Shown piece after piece: positions 26,801 through 37,728 of a DNA stretch of 64,000 nucleotides. The notes beneath the pieces are model-generated. The model saw nothing but the letters and a program-made list of their open reading frames with translations. It had not been told where the DNA came from and did not search any database. Each line of letters begins with the position of its first letter. Position 1 is the first letter of the stretch. The translations under genes and the position numbers were made by a program. Origin of the DNA: Dirofilaria immitis (Eukaryota; Nematoda; Chromadorea; Rhabditida; Onchocercidae); contig JAKNDB010000103.1 in assembly GCA_024305405.1 (NCBI GenBank), positions 1,178,001 through 1,242,000 of the forward strand, read 5' to 3'.

Positions 26801-29485
26801 AATTTAAAATTTTTATTTCTAACCGTAGAATGTATCATTTGGCTGGAAGAAATATTGCTTTGAAAAAAAAATTAAGTTTATAAATTTCTTTGTAAAAGAC
26901 AATTTCATCCGCAAACCTCGTCGTTGCTCACTGTCTGCTCTAGAGTATTCTTATATTTTTATCAACTGTTGTAAAAAATCTATCACTTGTAAAAGTATAA
27001 TGTGTGTGTAAATAATAGGTACTGTGAAAAAATCTAAACAATTGAAGATTAATTTGATTCAGTCAATTAATAACTATATACCTTATTCGAAAAACTGTCA
27101 AGTGGGACGGGTACACCCATTTCAAATCTCGAGTTATACAGCGCTTTTCCAAACCACCTTTCAACCAGCTTTTCACAATTGATATAGCATTTGCCGACCA
27201 TTGATTTTTTCCAAAATTAAGCTGCTTGTTTATATGTCGTTCTACGTCATCCTGAAAAAATAATACTGATTTAATTACGTATCATTACAAATAGAACTTA
27301 ACGCACGCTTTCGAATATAACTTTCCAGATGCTTCTGATATTTATCCAATAAATTTTGCCTAAAAATAAAAATTATGCAAAAATCCTGTTTGAGACAAAA
27401 TTAATTCAAAGCGTACTGCTAATTTATCTAAATGAAGAAAAATATGATTTGATGGTTTCACAATAGGCGTCGTCTTGCATAAGTAACATCGAGGATTTAT
27501 TAATTCTATGGCATTTATTAGTTTTCCACAAGCATCACACTGGTCTCCTCGTGCATCGTCAAAATGGCAGTAAGGACATTCACCACTTACAAAACGATCT
27601 GCTAGAAATCTAAAAAATATTTATTTTTTGAAAATAAACAGTTTGAAAGAAATTTCCGATTTTCGACAATTTTGAGTATGACAGTATAAAGAAAACAGAT
27701 TTAAAATGTCAAAAATTTCAGAAATGAAAGAACTGAACTGGTTCGGCATAACTGTATTAAAGATAATCAAACTTTTTACACAGAAAATAAAATTTCGGAA
27801 AACAAAATACCCCACAACCAAACTAGTACGATTAAGATTAGACAAACGAGTAATATACTACCTTTTATTTTGTAAAAGTTTCAACAGAAACTTGATAGAT
27901 TCAGATTACATTCCTCTTATCTATCTAATCAGTCTATAAATAATTCTCAATCTAAAAATACACCTTATAAGTTATGCTATTTTGAATATAATTTATTGTT
28001 TATTAAATCTCATATTTAAAAAAAGATATTTTACCTGTTACAATTACCACAGTGTAACTGATCAATAATATCGGTCGAAGTGAAACCATTTTTATAAAGT
28101 TTTAGGAAAATTTCTTGTGTAAGTCTGAAAATCAGAAAAAGGACATACGAAGAAATCAGTCTGTCCAATTTTCCAAGGAAAAAGAAATAATGCATCCTTC
28201 TGGTACAAAAGATCGTTTTACTGACAAAATATGGGAACTGCAAAAGCAATCTTCATTGTAAACCTAATGCTTTTAATGCAGTAATATTGAATAAAATATC
28301 AGTCTAATGATGGGTATAGAATATGTACTCCTCGTCAAAATTGAATCAGTCTTCCGCGAATTTGATTACAGTGAAATATTAGGAATAGGATGAGAAAGGT
28401 GCAAAAACGGGAAGAAAAATCAGAAATACATAATCTCATAATAATGCACATCAATATTATCTTATCCTAATATTTTTTTCCTAATTTAATCACTTGTTAT
28501 ATTACTCTGTTTGATACTGTGTAGTTGTTCGACCGAAATGGTCAAAATCGATATTGAACCATTTATAGATCTTTGCATGCACTGCATGATACTTATCACA
28601 TATTTCGGTTGGTGTTAAACCCTCTTGTATTGCCTTCGTTTCTGTAGCTGTACCATATTCATCTGTGCCACAAACGAACAAACGACGCCAACCTTTCAAA
28701 TAGCAGTATCTGTATGAAATTTTCTCATTAAATTCAAAATTCCGATGACTGAAGCCGCCGAAAATCTCTATCTGTTCTTAAGAAGACGAAGAATAAAAAA
28801 CAATAAAAATTTAGTCTTAATAACGAATCGCGAGATACTCAAACGTAATAATTAAAATATAAATGCAACGAATTCTTTCTACATGTTTTACATATATTAA
28901 GAAATATTAAGGAATTGCTCAATAACAATAGATTGCGAATAGATTAAGCATATATTTGCAAAAACTTATCAAAAGTAAAAATTTGTGTCACCAAATAACC
29001 TTGAAAAAGTATCAGCACTCAAAACGCATCCAACAATATTGCCCAAATGTGGCACATTGTTAACATAAGGCAAAGCAGATGTTATTAAGATATTCCTTTC
29101 ACCTGCTCGGAAGTCTGAAAAAATTATTGACATTTCAGCGTCATCAGTAAAAGAAAATGATTCTGACAAAAAGGATAACCTAAACGGACTTCTGTTTGAT
29201 ATCCTATGAGACGAAATCAAAAATAACGCTACGTTATTGCATTTACACTTACCTCAGATAAGAAATGCTCCTGATAACAAACGCATGTCAATTTCAAGCA
29301 AAGATTTTTATAAAAACTTAAGATTTTGTTAGAAACCATATATTGCAAAAATTTAAATGATGATTTCAGATACGGTACAGTTTTTTCGAGATATGAAAGA
29401 AGAAAATACAGAAGACACACTTTTTGGATTTATCAACGGATTGTACATATTCTGGGTTTTGATACCATGTTTTTTCGAAATCCAT
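23893..29485 (-). CDS. mars-1: Cytoplasmic methionyl-tRNA synthetase (12 exons)
   Basis: MetRS charges tRNA-Met. Exons (minus): 29419-29485, 29000-29114, 28506-28709, 28035-28124, 27417-27609, 27082-27251, 26630-26755, 26358-26482, 25940-26075, 25538-25818, 25044-25224, 23893-24003. All phases agree (about 599 aa) with one missing G at 27116-27118. Class I signatures: [14 protein letters not shown] (HIGH-like), [16 protein letters not shown], four CxxC zinc knuckles (CGNC, CPYC, CDAC, CYLC), [13 protein letters not shown], and KFSKSRG (KMSKS) split across exons 8/9. [10 protein letters not shown] and the anticodon-binding region [14 protein letters not shown] follow, ending [21 protein letters not shown]. 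The ATG at 29485 has an in-frame TGA just upstream and opens a short N-terminus without the GST-like domain of vertebrate MARS1. The stop is either TAA (ending 23893) or, if T4 23896-23899 lacks a base, TGA ending 23810. The acceptor of exon 8 reads CAT instead of CAG. Exon 1 is less certain than the rest. Confidence 0.92.
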
Positions 29486-29522
29486 TTGAATTGATCAGAT
29501 GAAGAACATATGCTTTCCACAC

Positions 29523-29525
29523 CTA
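29523..29525 (-). promoter_or_regulatory. Candidate trans-splice acceptor for mars-1
   Basis: ATTTTTATTTTAG on the minus strand ends here, giving a leader of about 37 nt before the ATG at 29485. It is consistent with SL addition to the first gene of the cluster. This is inferred from sequence context only. Confidence 0.4.
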
Positions 29526-32213
29526 AAATAAAAATATCTCATTCTGCGAAATGAAAAAAGATTCGTACAAACTGTTTATATCATATTCATGATTTTAAGC
29601 AGTAGCAAATTATCTCTTTCACGTCTTCTTATATGTCTATAGGCTAATTCTAATAGTGAGCCTTTCATACAACTTTTCTAAGATGTCAGCATCATTTTGG
29701 AGAGAATCTTATATATCTATCATCAAATATGTTTATCGTTCTTTAGTTGAGTAAAGAATCAAATGTGCCTGTCATATATAAATATTGCAGTTATACGTTT
29801 TCTATTTATGAATTTAAATTTACTTTACTTGATTTAGTCATATTAAATACTATCTCTTTGTGCTGCCAAAGCGCAATATGCAACTGTATTATTATGTTAA
29901 ATTGTCTATTTCATATTATACTGTGGCTGAAGCATATTTTCTCTACAATCTGAATACTTACTAATAGGCACAATTTATTTTTAATATTTGCAAAATCTTT
30001 GACCGGACATATTGCCATTTCAGGAGAATTTCTACAAAAAGAATTTTTTTCTAAAATCAAAGATTTTTTAACCATTTTAATTTCAAACCAAAGTAAAATA
30101 TAACGAATACTTAGAGAGGAACAGAAATTAATAAATTTAGAAATAAGATTCTAAAGACTGATAAAATTAGAAAAAAGATGGAAAAACATTGATTTGAAGA
30201 CAACAGATTGATGCTATCTAAGAAAAAGTTGTTCTATTTATCCTACGATACAGAGTGAGAAACTAAACAAAATAGCATGTAATTCCCTGCATTGAGAATA
30301 ATTAACAACACAAGAGAAAGAAAAAATACATGATATTAAACTATCGACAATAGGAATTTTTGAGTGATTACGGCCGGACTACAACAAGCTAACTCATTAT
30401 GAAATCTAAAATCCATCGTATGTGTGGGTGAATTGAACATCAAATTCATTGATTTGTTTGGATCAAATTTTTTTAATGATATGAAATGTTTCAATTAAGA
30501 AAACTTGTGGTTGAAAAATTAGAACTATATTTTTATTCAAGAATTATTTTATTTCAATTATATTATCCCTAATTGTAATGTACTGATGTATTTGTATCGA
30601 TGCATTTAACTGGATATGTATATATATGTAAAGCTAGCAAATATATACATTATATTTTTGGAAAAAATATAATTATAAAAGTTATTTTCCAACTGAGACT
30701 TTTCATATCAACAAAAAGGATTCAATCAGCCATAGACACATCTATGCTCAAAATTCACACATCTATGCTCAAAATTCTTAAATTATTTTGAATCATGAAT
30801 TAGAAATAATAAAATGGTCATCTTTTTATAAACTATTTTTCAGTTTAGCAGTTTAATGTTCAATTAAAAAATAATCTTAATTGAGAAGTTTCAGTTTTTT
30901 CATTTTTCTAATATATTTAATATATGTTATGGAATTTTTAGCATAATATTTAACAATTTTATGACGCGAGTAAGTAAAAATGAATAATTGTGATTGTAAA
31001 AATTAATAAAGTTTCTTCTATTTTTTTATTCAAGAATTATTTTATTTCAATTATATTATCCCTAATTGTAATGTACTGATGTATTTGTATCGATGCATTT
31101 AACTGGATATGTATATATGTAAAAGCTAGCAAATATATATTCAATATCAGAAGCTATTAATTTCCAGTTTATTATTAATATTTATATTATGCTATTAGTA
31201 TTCTATAATATCGTAACAAATTTGACTTATTGTCTAAATTCTATCAATTCTCTAAATTTATGACAAGAATGTTTGTTCAAATAAGAATATATTTAACACA
31301 TATAGAAATAGCAAAGTAAACTTTGACGCATTCATAAGCTTTTCGTTTATTTGTAGTTTTCTTGGAATGCTTCTTGCATCTTCAAAACGAATATTTGCAG
31401 AATAATTTTCAAATTACATCATACTAGACTATATCAAGAAAAAAAAAGTTTTGATAGATACCAATAAGTCGGTTAAATTGGCTTTCTATGACAATTTTCA
31501 TGAAATGTATAATTTATCACAAAATATGTAAATTTATTTATCATAGTATTTTATTAGGAGAAAATTATATTTCTATTACAAATGTTATGTAAATATAACA
31601 AAAATGATCATTTTGTTTCGGATAAAAATGCAAAACTAGATGATTGTGAATCATTGTTGTTTTTATTTGTCATAAAACGCTTTATATATTAGTATTAAAT
31701 AATGAGGTTAATTTATTATTGTTATGATAATTGTAATACTCTTATTTTGAAGCATTACTATTATGAATTTTAAATTAGGAATTCTCTTAGCTAAAATTAA
31801 CCTTCATTTTTAAAACTTTTCTTTGTAAATCAAAAATTTTAAAGCATTAACTTTCAATTATATCACTACATTTATATTTTAAATAAAATTTTAAACAGTG
31901 GGGAGGAAAAAATTTAATTTAAATTCATATCCGTTTGTGAGTCGATAAATAAAACTGAAAAGTTGCAACAAACTAATTACTTTATATTAATAATATTTAT
32001 ACTTTTATTTTCCTTTTTATTATAATGATACTTTATAAGTAATGAAAAAAATACCGAATGTTACAAATATATAGTATAAATATTTATTGAAATTTTACAA
32101 TACCAAGATATCATATTGATTAGAGTACCATATTGATTAAGGTATCATATTGATTAAGACATCAATAAATTATCATATCTATTCAACAAAGAATTTTCTA
32201 TCCTATTATTCAG
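29526..32213. other. Divergent intergenic region between mars-1 and the PTP gene
   Basis: AT-rich DNA separating the minus-strand mars-1 cluster from the plus-strand PTP. It should hold promoters for both and the unresolved 5' end of the PTP gene. It contains the 116-bp direct repeat at 30530 and 31023, a short duplication of ACACATCTATGCTCAAAATTC near 30738-30780, and three ATATTGATTA repeats around 32110-32160. I see no supported exon. Confidence 0.5.
30530..31138. repeat. Direct repeat of about 116 bp, copies 493 bp apart
   Basis: Copy 1 is at about 30530-30646 and copy 2 at about 31023-31138. They are nearly identical, sharing for example TTATATTATCCCTAATTGTA and TCGATGCATTTAACTGGATA. 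They differ only by a short TA length change and a few bases near the right end. The high identity means a recent local duplication or two copies of a small dispersed element. No terminal inverted repeats are obvious. Confidence 0.9.
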
Positions 32214-34933
32214 TAATTTCATTTTCTCGCTCATTATTTCACCTCGCTACATTATTGAAAAGAAATATTCAAAAAGATTTAATTTAAGAAGAAAAACGTC
32301 AAGTAAAAAGAAGGAAGAGAAGGATGTGAAGACAATTCCTCCGCAACCTAATGTTGCTAAATGCCGAGCTAATGCACGTATAGAAGTAATGATTGATTAT
32401 ACTATCAATATTTTTATCTAATACCTTCGTTGTTCCAACTTCTCTAAATCAATAAATAATGTTCAAAAGATATAAATTTTATCAAATGATAATGAAATGT
32501 GATTATTATCAAAATATTATTTTCTTAATAAAACAAAATATTATCAAACTATACAGAATATATGAATGATAATTTTTACCCGAGTAATTAAGTATAAAGG
32601 ATAAAATTCGATCAAATTTGCTTCAATTAAATTCCAGAAGATATTTTAGCGAAAATTAATTGTTGATTTATAATTAACTCAGTAAGTCGATGAAAATATA
32701 TAAAATAAATAAACAACTCAAACACAAATCAAGCAATTTCATTGATTTTTTTTTAAATTCAATTATTTCTAAATTTCTAGCTAAATTTAGGAATACATGT
32801 ATTTTAAATGTAGGTAGAACGATGGGTTCGACGAGCTTTGGACAAAGGAGTTGGAGGATTACGCGAGGAATTTTTAAGTTTAAAGCGTTATATTCCAGAA
32901 GGTATGACTACTAATGCATTCCAAGGTACTTTTGAAGCTGGAAAATCTCGATACAAAGATGTTCCGTGCCAAGATAAATATCGCGTTATTCTTCGATGGC
33001 CTGGTATTGCAGAGGATTATATTCATGCAAATTATGTTGCAACACCAATTCATAAAAACGTTTCATTTGTACCCAGGTTTGAAATCATTTATGCAATATT
33101 AATAATCAATAATAATCTTAAGAATTTCAAAAATTTTTCATAAATTTGAGTTTTGCAATATTTTGCATTAAATTTTTAAATTAACTGAAAACATTAAGAA
33201 TTCGGTTAAATTGTATATTATAATCATTAAAAAATTAAACTTATTATTGTTAGAATTTTTATCTTCTATCATTTAGCTATAAATTTATTTAGAAGGTTAT
33301 TTTAGGGTCCAATGCCAAATAGTGTGATTGATTTCTGGCATATGGTAGTGCAGGAGGAAAGTGATTGTATCGTTATGTTGACAAATACCATTGAGAAAGG
33401 CTTGAATAAATGTGAACAATATTGGCCTAATGATGCTGGACAGACAGCCTCATTCGGAGATATCACCATTTCCAACACGGCGGTATTGTATTTTAAATCA
33501 TTATGGTACCATGGTACCAAAATGAATTAGATCAACATATGTTAATTATACAATTTTAAAAACTTGCATTATCACATGAATTTAACAATAAAATTTTGAA
33601 TATTACGTTATATTGAATAAAGTACCATACTCCACATTATTATTTAAACTATTACATAATTTATAATCGTATCAGCGATAATAAATGAATGATAGGAAGA
33701 AAAAAGCGAAATTTGTGCTTGCTAAACAGAGTACCATGGTACCTTAATACCTTTTAATTGTTGGTATCATTATTGCTATCTATTTTTCTTTCGTTCTAAA
33801 GTTTCCAAAAATCACTTCTTATCCACTGCCCATCTGAATACTAAATTATTAATAATTCATCTCAAATCCAATACTTTTATTTGTCTTTCAATATTTCACT
33901 GGAAGTATCGTATATCAGGTATTCAAGTATTCTTAAATTAATTGGTATGTACTCAAAATATAATTATTTGAGGTTCGAGCTTTAGCACCAGATGAAACAA
34001 CAATACGAGTTTGTCTTTTAAAAGTTCAATGGAAGGAAAATGGTCGCGAAAAACTCGTGAAATACGTCATTATCAGTGGGTTGACTGGCCAGATCGTGGT
34101 GTACCACCATGTAAACTTACTTCTATGGTACTCATATTGCTAATTAGCATTCCAGTAATTTACTTTACAATTAGAAATTCTGTCGAATGTAATTTTAATA
34201 GGTTCTTTTATCAAACATTCGTGGGACAAAAAACCAATTGTGGTGCATTGCTCGGCTGGTATTGGTAGGACCGGTGCTATTGTAGCAATTGAGTATATTC
34301 TCGAGAAACTTCAGCAAGGCATACCATGTGAATCAATGGATCAAATTCTTAAAGAACTACGAAATCAGCGACCATATACCATACAGAATGATATGGTATC
34401 TATTGCCAGAAATATAATTAAAATTTTTGCAAAAAAGAATTTGATTGTAAAATTTTTATAAGAATGAATTAATGACTAAAAATTAATTATTGATTCATTT
34501 GATTTTAATCCTTTTAAAATTTTTTAGTTTTTTCATTTTTTTATTTCCAAAACAAAATTTATATAAGATATGTATCATAAATGGAATGAAATTCTGGTAC
34601 ATTTTTATATATGGTAGTATCAAACAAAAATTCTGGTTTGTGTCAAATAATCATTATAATTTTAATCGTTTTCAGTATCGAAAAATAATAGCTTTTGTAC
34701 CAACAATAATTAGACATTTTGATTACTACATTGCTATCAGATAATTGTTATCATTTTGTCACTTTGATGTCAAGTAATAATTGTGGTTTTATCACAATTT
34801 TCAGCAATATCTTTATGTCCATCGAGTGATGCTGTTCTATTTCATTGACAAATATAAAGTTTTTGCTGACAATGACGATGTAATGGCGAAATACAAGCAA
34901 TTCGTTGCTGATTATGACAAAGTTACAAGATGA
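32214..34933 (+). CDS. Nematode-type protein tyrosine phosphatase (6 visible exons, 5' end unresolved)
   Basis: A compact cytosolic classical PTP, predicted to dephosphorylate phosphotyrosine. Exons: 32214-32385, 32814-33076, 33306-33482, 33973-34110, 34202-34395, 34805-34933 (stop TGA). The N-terminus is Lys-rich (TSSKKKEEKDVK) and leads into ERWVRRALDKGV. Catalytic-domain motifs in order: KSRYKDVPC, DYIHANYV, TQGPMPNSVIDFW (substrate-binding region), the WPD loop in HYQWVDWPDRGVPP, the P-loop VHCSAGIGRTG with its Cys and Arg, and the Q-loop region RPYTIQNDM-QYLYVHRVM. All key catalytic residues are present. Two frame breaks occur: T3 33066-33068 (one more T restores FCTQGP) and A5 34048-34052 (one more A restores KTREIRHYQW). 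No in-frame ATG is visible in the first exon, so a start exon lies upstream. The short domain with a basic N-terminus resembles the nematode-expanded PTPs often expressed in sperm; expression is inference. Confidence 0.88.
33504..33744. repeat. Two GGTACCATGG-type palindromes in PTP intron 3
   Basis: A perfect palindrome TGGTACCATGGTACCA lies at about 33504-33520 just after the exon 3 donor. A second GTACCATGGTAC lies at about 33731-33742 in the same intron. Either could form a hairpin. Function is unknown. Confidence 0.7.
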
Positions 34934-35334
34934 AAAAAGAAATCAAATATTTTTATTATAACGGTATAATTGTATACTATATCAAATCGTATTCAGTGTA
35001 CGTAAATCGATTTAAACAAGTTAAATAATAAACGATTATCAAAATATTATTTTCTTGATAAAATTTCTAATTTGAGGAAGAAATTATTGAAGTTTGGATG
35101 GTTTGACAATAGATTGATAAACGATATTTTGATTCAAAAGTTCCGATAAACTAAAAAGGATGATTGTAACTTTCAAATCAATGTTTCTTCATTGTGCGAT
35201 AGATGCGAAGTTATCTGGACAAGTGATCAGTTATGAAAATTCGAAAAGATTTTCCATTGAAAAATACAGCAAATATTATAATAGTTTTAAATCAATAATT
35301 TGAAGATAATTCAATACTGTAAAAGGATGAAGCC

Positions 35335-35400
35335 AGAGGAAACTCTGGTAGAAGTCCGAAGCGATTCTGACGTGCAAATCGATCGTCTGACTTTGGTATA
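35335..35400 (+). pseudogene. 28S rRNA fragment, part 1
   Basis: This stretch matches a conserved eukaryotic large-subunit rRNA segment recognisable by eye: GGATGAAGCCAGAGGAAACT, then CTGGTAGAAGTCCGAAGCG, then TTCTGACGTGCAAATCGATC, and ending at GGTATA. It carries some substitutions against the usual sequence. Upstream sequence is not rRNA-like, so it is an isolated fragment and not a functional rDNA unit. Confidence 0.9.
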
Positions 35401-35970
35401 TTAATTAATTAATTAAAAGACCAAATAATTAATAACAAATTAAAAATTAATTTACGTATATAACAAAGATAATGAAGGAAAATTATGAAGAAGAAATCAA
35501 AATAATTTCACTTAACAAGAAAAAGACACATAAATAAAAAGTAAACAAATATAACGGCTACAATCTTATGTAAATAAATATTTTGGAGCTAAAAATATAT
35601 TAAAAATTTTTGATATGATAAATAAACATATTGAAATCGATGTCATCCTTTAATTCATTTCAAATCATCCACCACTTTTTTTGCAATTCATTTGATTAAA
35701 AAAAAATGAAATGAAATTAAAAAAATGCCCGTAACACGTGATTTATACGTAACAAATAAATTACATTCAATATCGAGTAAACATTAAAAATCATTTGATC
35801 TAATAATAATACTTTTGTTTGTTGTTTTATTATTAAGTTTTAGATTTCAATGTTAGAAGAATATAGAAAAATAAAATTGATTAATTAAATGCTCAAAATT
35901 GTAAAAATAGTAAATTATCAAAATTACGAAATTAATAATTAAAAAATAAAATGAAGCATCTGATTAATCA
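35401..35970. other. 570-bp AT-rich insertion inside the 28S fragment
   Basis: In intact 28S, GGTATA is followed directly by GGGGCGAAAGAC. Here about 570 bp of AT-rich DNA separates them, starting TTAATTAATTAATTAAAAGA and ending TGATTAATCA. The flanks resume with no visible loss of rRNA sequence. The ends are AT-rich and weakly inverted, but no clear target-site duplication or open frame is visible. It may be a small non-autonomous element or filler DNA. Confidence 0.65.
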
Positions 35971-36127
35971 GGGGCGAAAGACTAATCGGACTATCTAGTA
36001 GCTGGTTCCCTCTGAAGTTTCCCTCAGGATAGCTGGAGTACGTAATTGAAGCAGTTATATTCGGTAAAGCGAATGATTAAAGGAATTATGAGACGAAATG
36101 TCTACAACTTATTCTCAAACTTTCAAT
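35971..36127 (+). pseudogene. 28S rRNA fragment, part 2
   Basis: The rRNA sequence continues after the insertion: GGGGCGAAAGACTAATCGGA, CTATCTAGTAGCTGGTTCCC, GAAGTTTCCCTCAGGATAGC, GTAAAGCGAATGATTAAAGG, and TTATTCTCAAACTTTCAATG. The order matches large-subunit rRNA exactly after part 1. The first 75 bp are well conserved and the rest is more diverged, as expected for a variable region or for decay. Confidence 0.9.
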
Positions 36128-36983
36128 GAGTATGACGGTGATTTTTTTATACCAAGCATACGATGATCAATCATATTATTCAATTTTCATGTGCTATATT
36201 TGGCTACTAAAATTTTCAAATGTTTTTATAATTAAGCAATACTCATTTTATTGTTAAATATTAAGGTAGTGAATAACATGAAAAAGAAAGAATTATGCAA
36301 ACTTTTCAATTAATCGTATACAATTAATATTATGGTAATCATGATTGTACGGAAATATGAGTAATATTTATCTGCTCAAACTTGTTTGTTTCAAGAAATT
36401 TTAAATATTCGTTATTTTGCTAAATTATATTCACGACAAATAAATTAATAGCGTAGAATTTAATGGTGCTAAATTGATAACAAATAAGATCGAATTTCAA
36501 TCTTGATATCATGGAATGATACATGATATTATTATTTTTGTGATTATCTACAGCAATGATCATCATAAATGATAGAATTTATGATCGATATCAATAAAAT
36601 ATTTGAAGATTTAGACATTTTAAAATGTGTAACTGAACTGAGATGAATCATATTCAAGCAATTTATTTTTTTCTTTCTACATAATTCGAAGGAAACATAT
36701 TAAAAAATCATGAATCATGATCGTTATTTCTGCATCAATAAAAAAGCGAATCATTTTATCGTAATATGCAATATAGTTGCCAAAGTACATTGGTAAATCG
36801 TTTATCAAAATGGCGCGAAGTTAGATGATTACTGCAATTCAAAAACTTAATTTTAAATTAAGCTTAATTAAAATTATTCATTCAGTTTATATTTCCAGTT
36901 TCATTATATTTATTTGCATATTTTGAAAGTGCTGTAAATCATTACTGCCGTAAAGATGAATATTTAAAAATTAGCATTGATTT

Positions 36984-37697
36984 TTAAACTACTAGCAAAT
37001 TTGAAAGCTGAAACAAATTTTGCTATGGTCGAAAAAAGAAAATAATAAAACTTACTCTGTAACATATGCTACAAATAAACAATACACAGCAATAAGTGGG
37101 AATACCAGGCGGTGATTTTGTTGTAGGAGGTGTTGTTGGCGGTATGGTTATCGGTGGTATTGGCATAGAAGGTAACGGTCTAGGATAGCTACCGCAACTG
37201 CAAATTTGCGGGCAAGAGCAAGATATTTGAAATGTGATACTCAATGATGCACAGTTGCATGGCGACGGTACACAAGAGCAGTGACGTTTAACAAGTTTGT
37301 GCGGTACTTTTAAATTACCAATCTTTACAAGCTTCTGAATATATTCTTATATCATGTAAATTAAGTATTTAAGTAAGGAAGTATTAGCAAGCCTAATTTA
37401 TTTAATATATTTCATTATGTGGTAATGTATAGCTTTTCTTTTTAAAATTTATTGTATTCAAACTTATCTTATAAAACAAAATTTTGTTTTAATATAAATT
37501 AAATAACTAAAGAATTTAAAAACTACATCATCACAATTATGTAAAAATTTCAAATTAGTAATTGTATAATAAATCAAAAAAATTTTTCCAAATTAAATGA
37601 ATTAAAATGTAAAACTTTTTTGCCAACTTACCATTTCAACAGTTGAAATGTATAAATTGACCATTACTGTAACAAATAAGACGATCGAAATATGCAT
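36984..37697 (-). CDS. Secreted CXC-repeat, proline-rich small protein A (3 exons)
   Basis: Unrecognised small secreted protein, paralogous to the gene at 39.2-40.5 kb. Exons (minus): 37632-37697 (signal peptide, MHISIVLFVTVMVNLYIS), 37056-37334, and a tentative 36984-37007. Phases are all zero, giving about 122 aa. A dibasic site KLVKR directly precedes the first Cys, suggesting a propeptide cleaved by a furin-like protease. The mature start has spacing CXC-X4-CXC-X10-CXC-X3-CXC, then a Pro/Thr/Ile-rich segment, then CC-X4-C-X2-C (YCCVLFICSIC). The first two exons are solid. The third is only seven codons and lacks the Tyr/Pro-rich tail and CC ending of the paralog, so the true 3' end may differ or be lost. 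Confidence 0.72.
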
Positions 37698-37725
37698 TTT
37701 TCCGTTTTTTTCGTTTTTTCGTTTT

Positions 37726-37728
37726 CTG
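37726..37728 (-). promoter_or_regulatory. Candidate trans-splice acceptor for Cys-rich gene A
   Basis: TTCGATTTCAG on the minus strand ends here, 28 nt before the ATG at 37697. The leader between is made of AAACG-type repeats. An SL acceptor is inferred from position. Confidence 0.4.

Larger units (their letters stand above)
34934..36983. other. Intergenic region holding a split rRNA fragment
   Basis: AT-rich DNA between the PTP stop and the Cys-rich gene A. Apart from the 28S-derived pieces (annotated separately) I see nothing coding. Sequence at 35030-35055 repeats words found upstream of the PTP gene (ATTATCAAAATATTATTTTC also occurs near 32505), suggesting an old local duplication. Confidence 0.5.
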
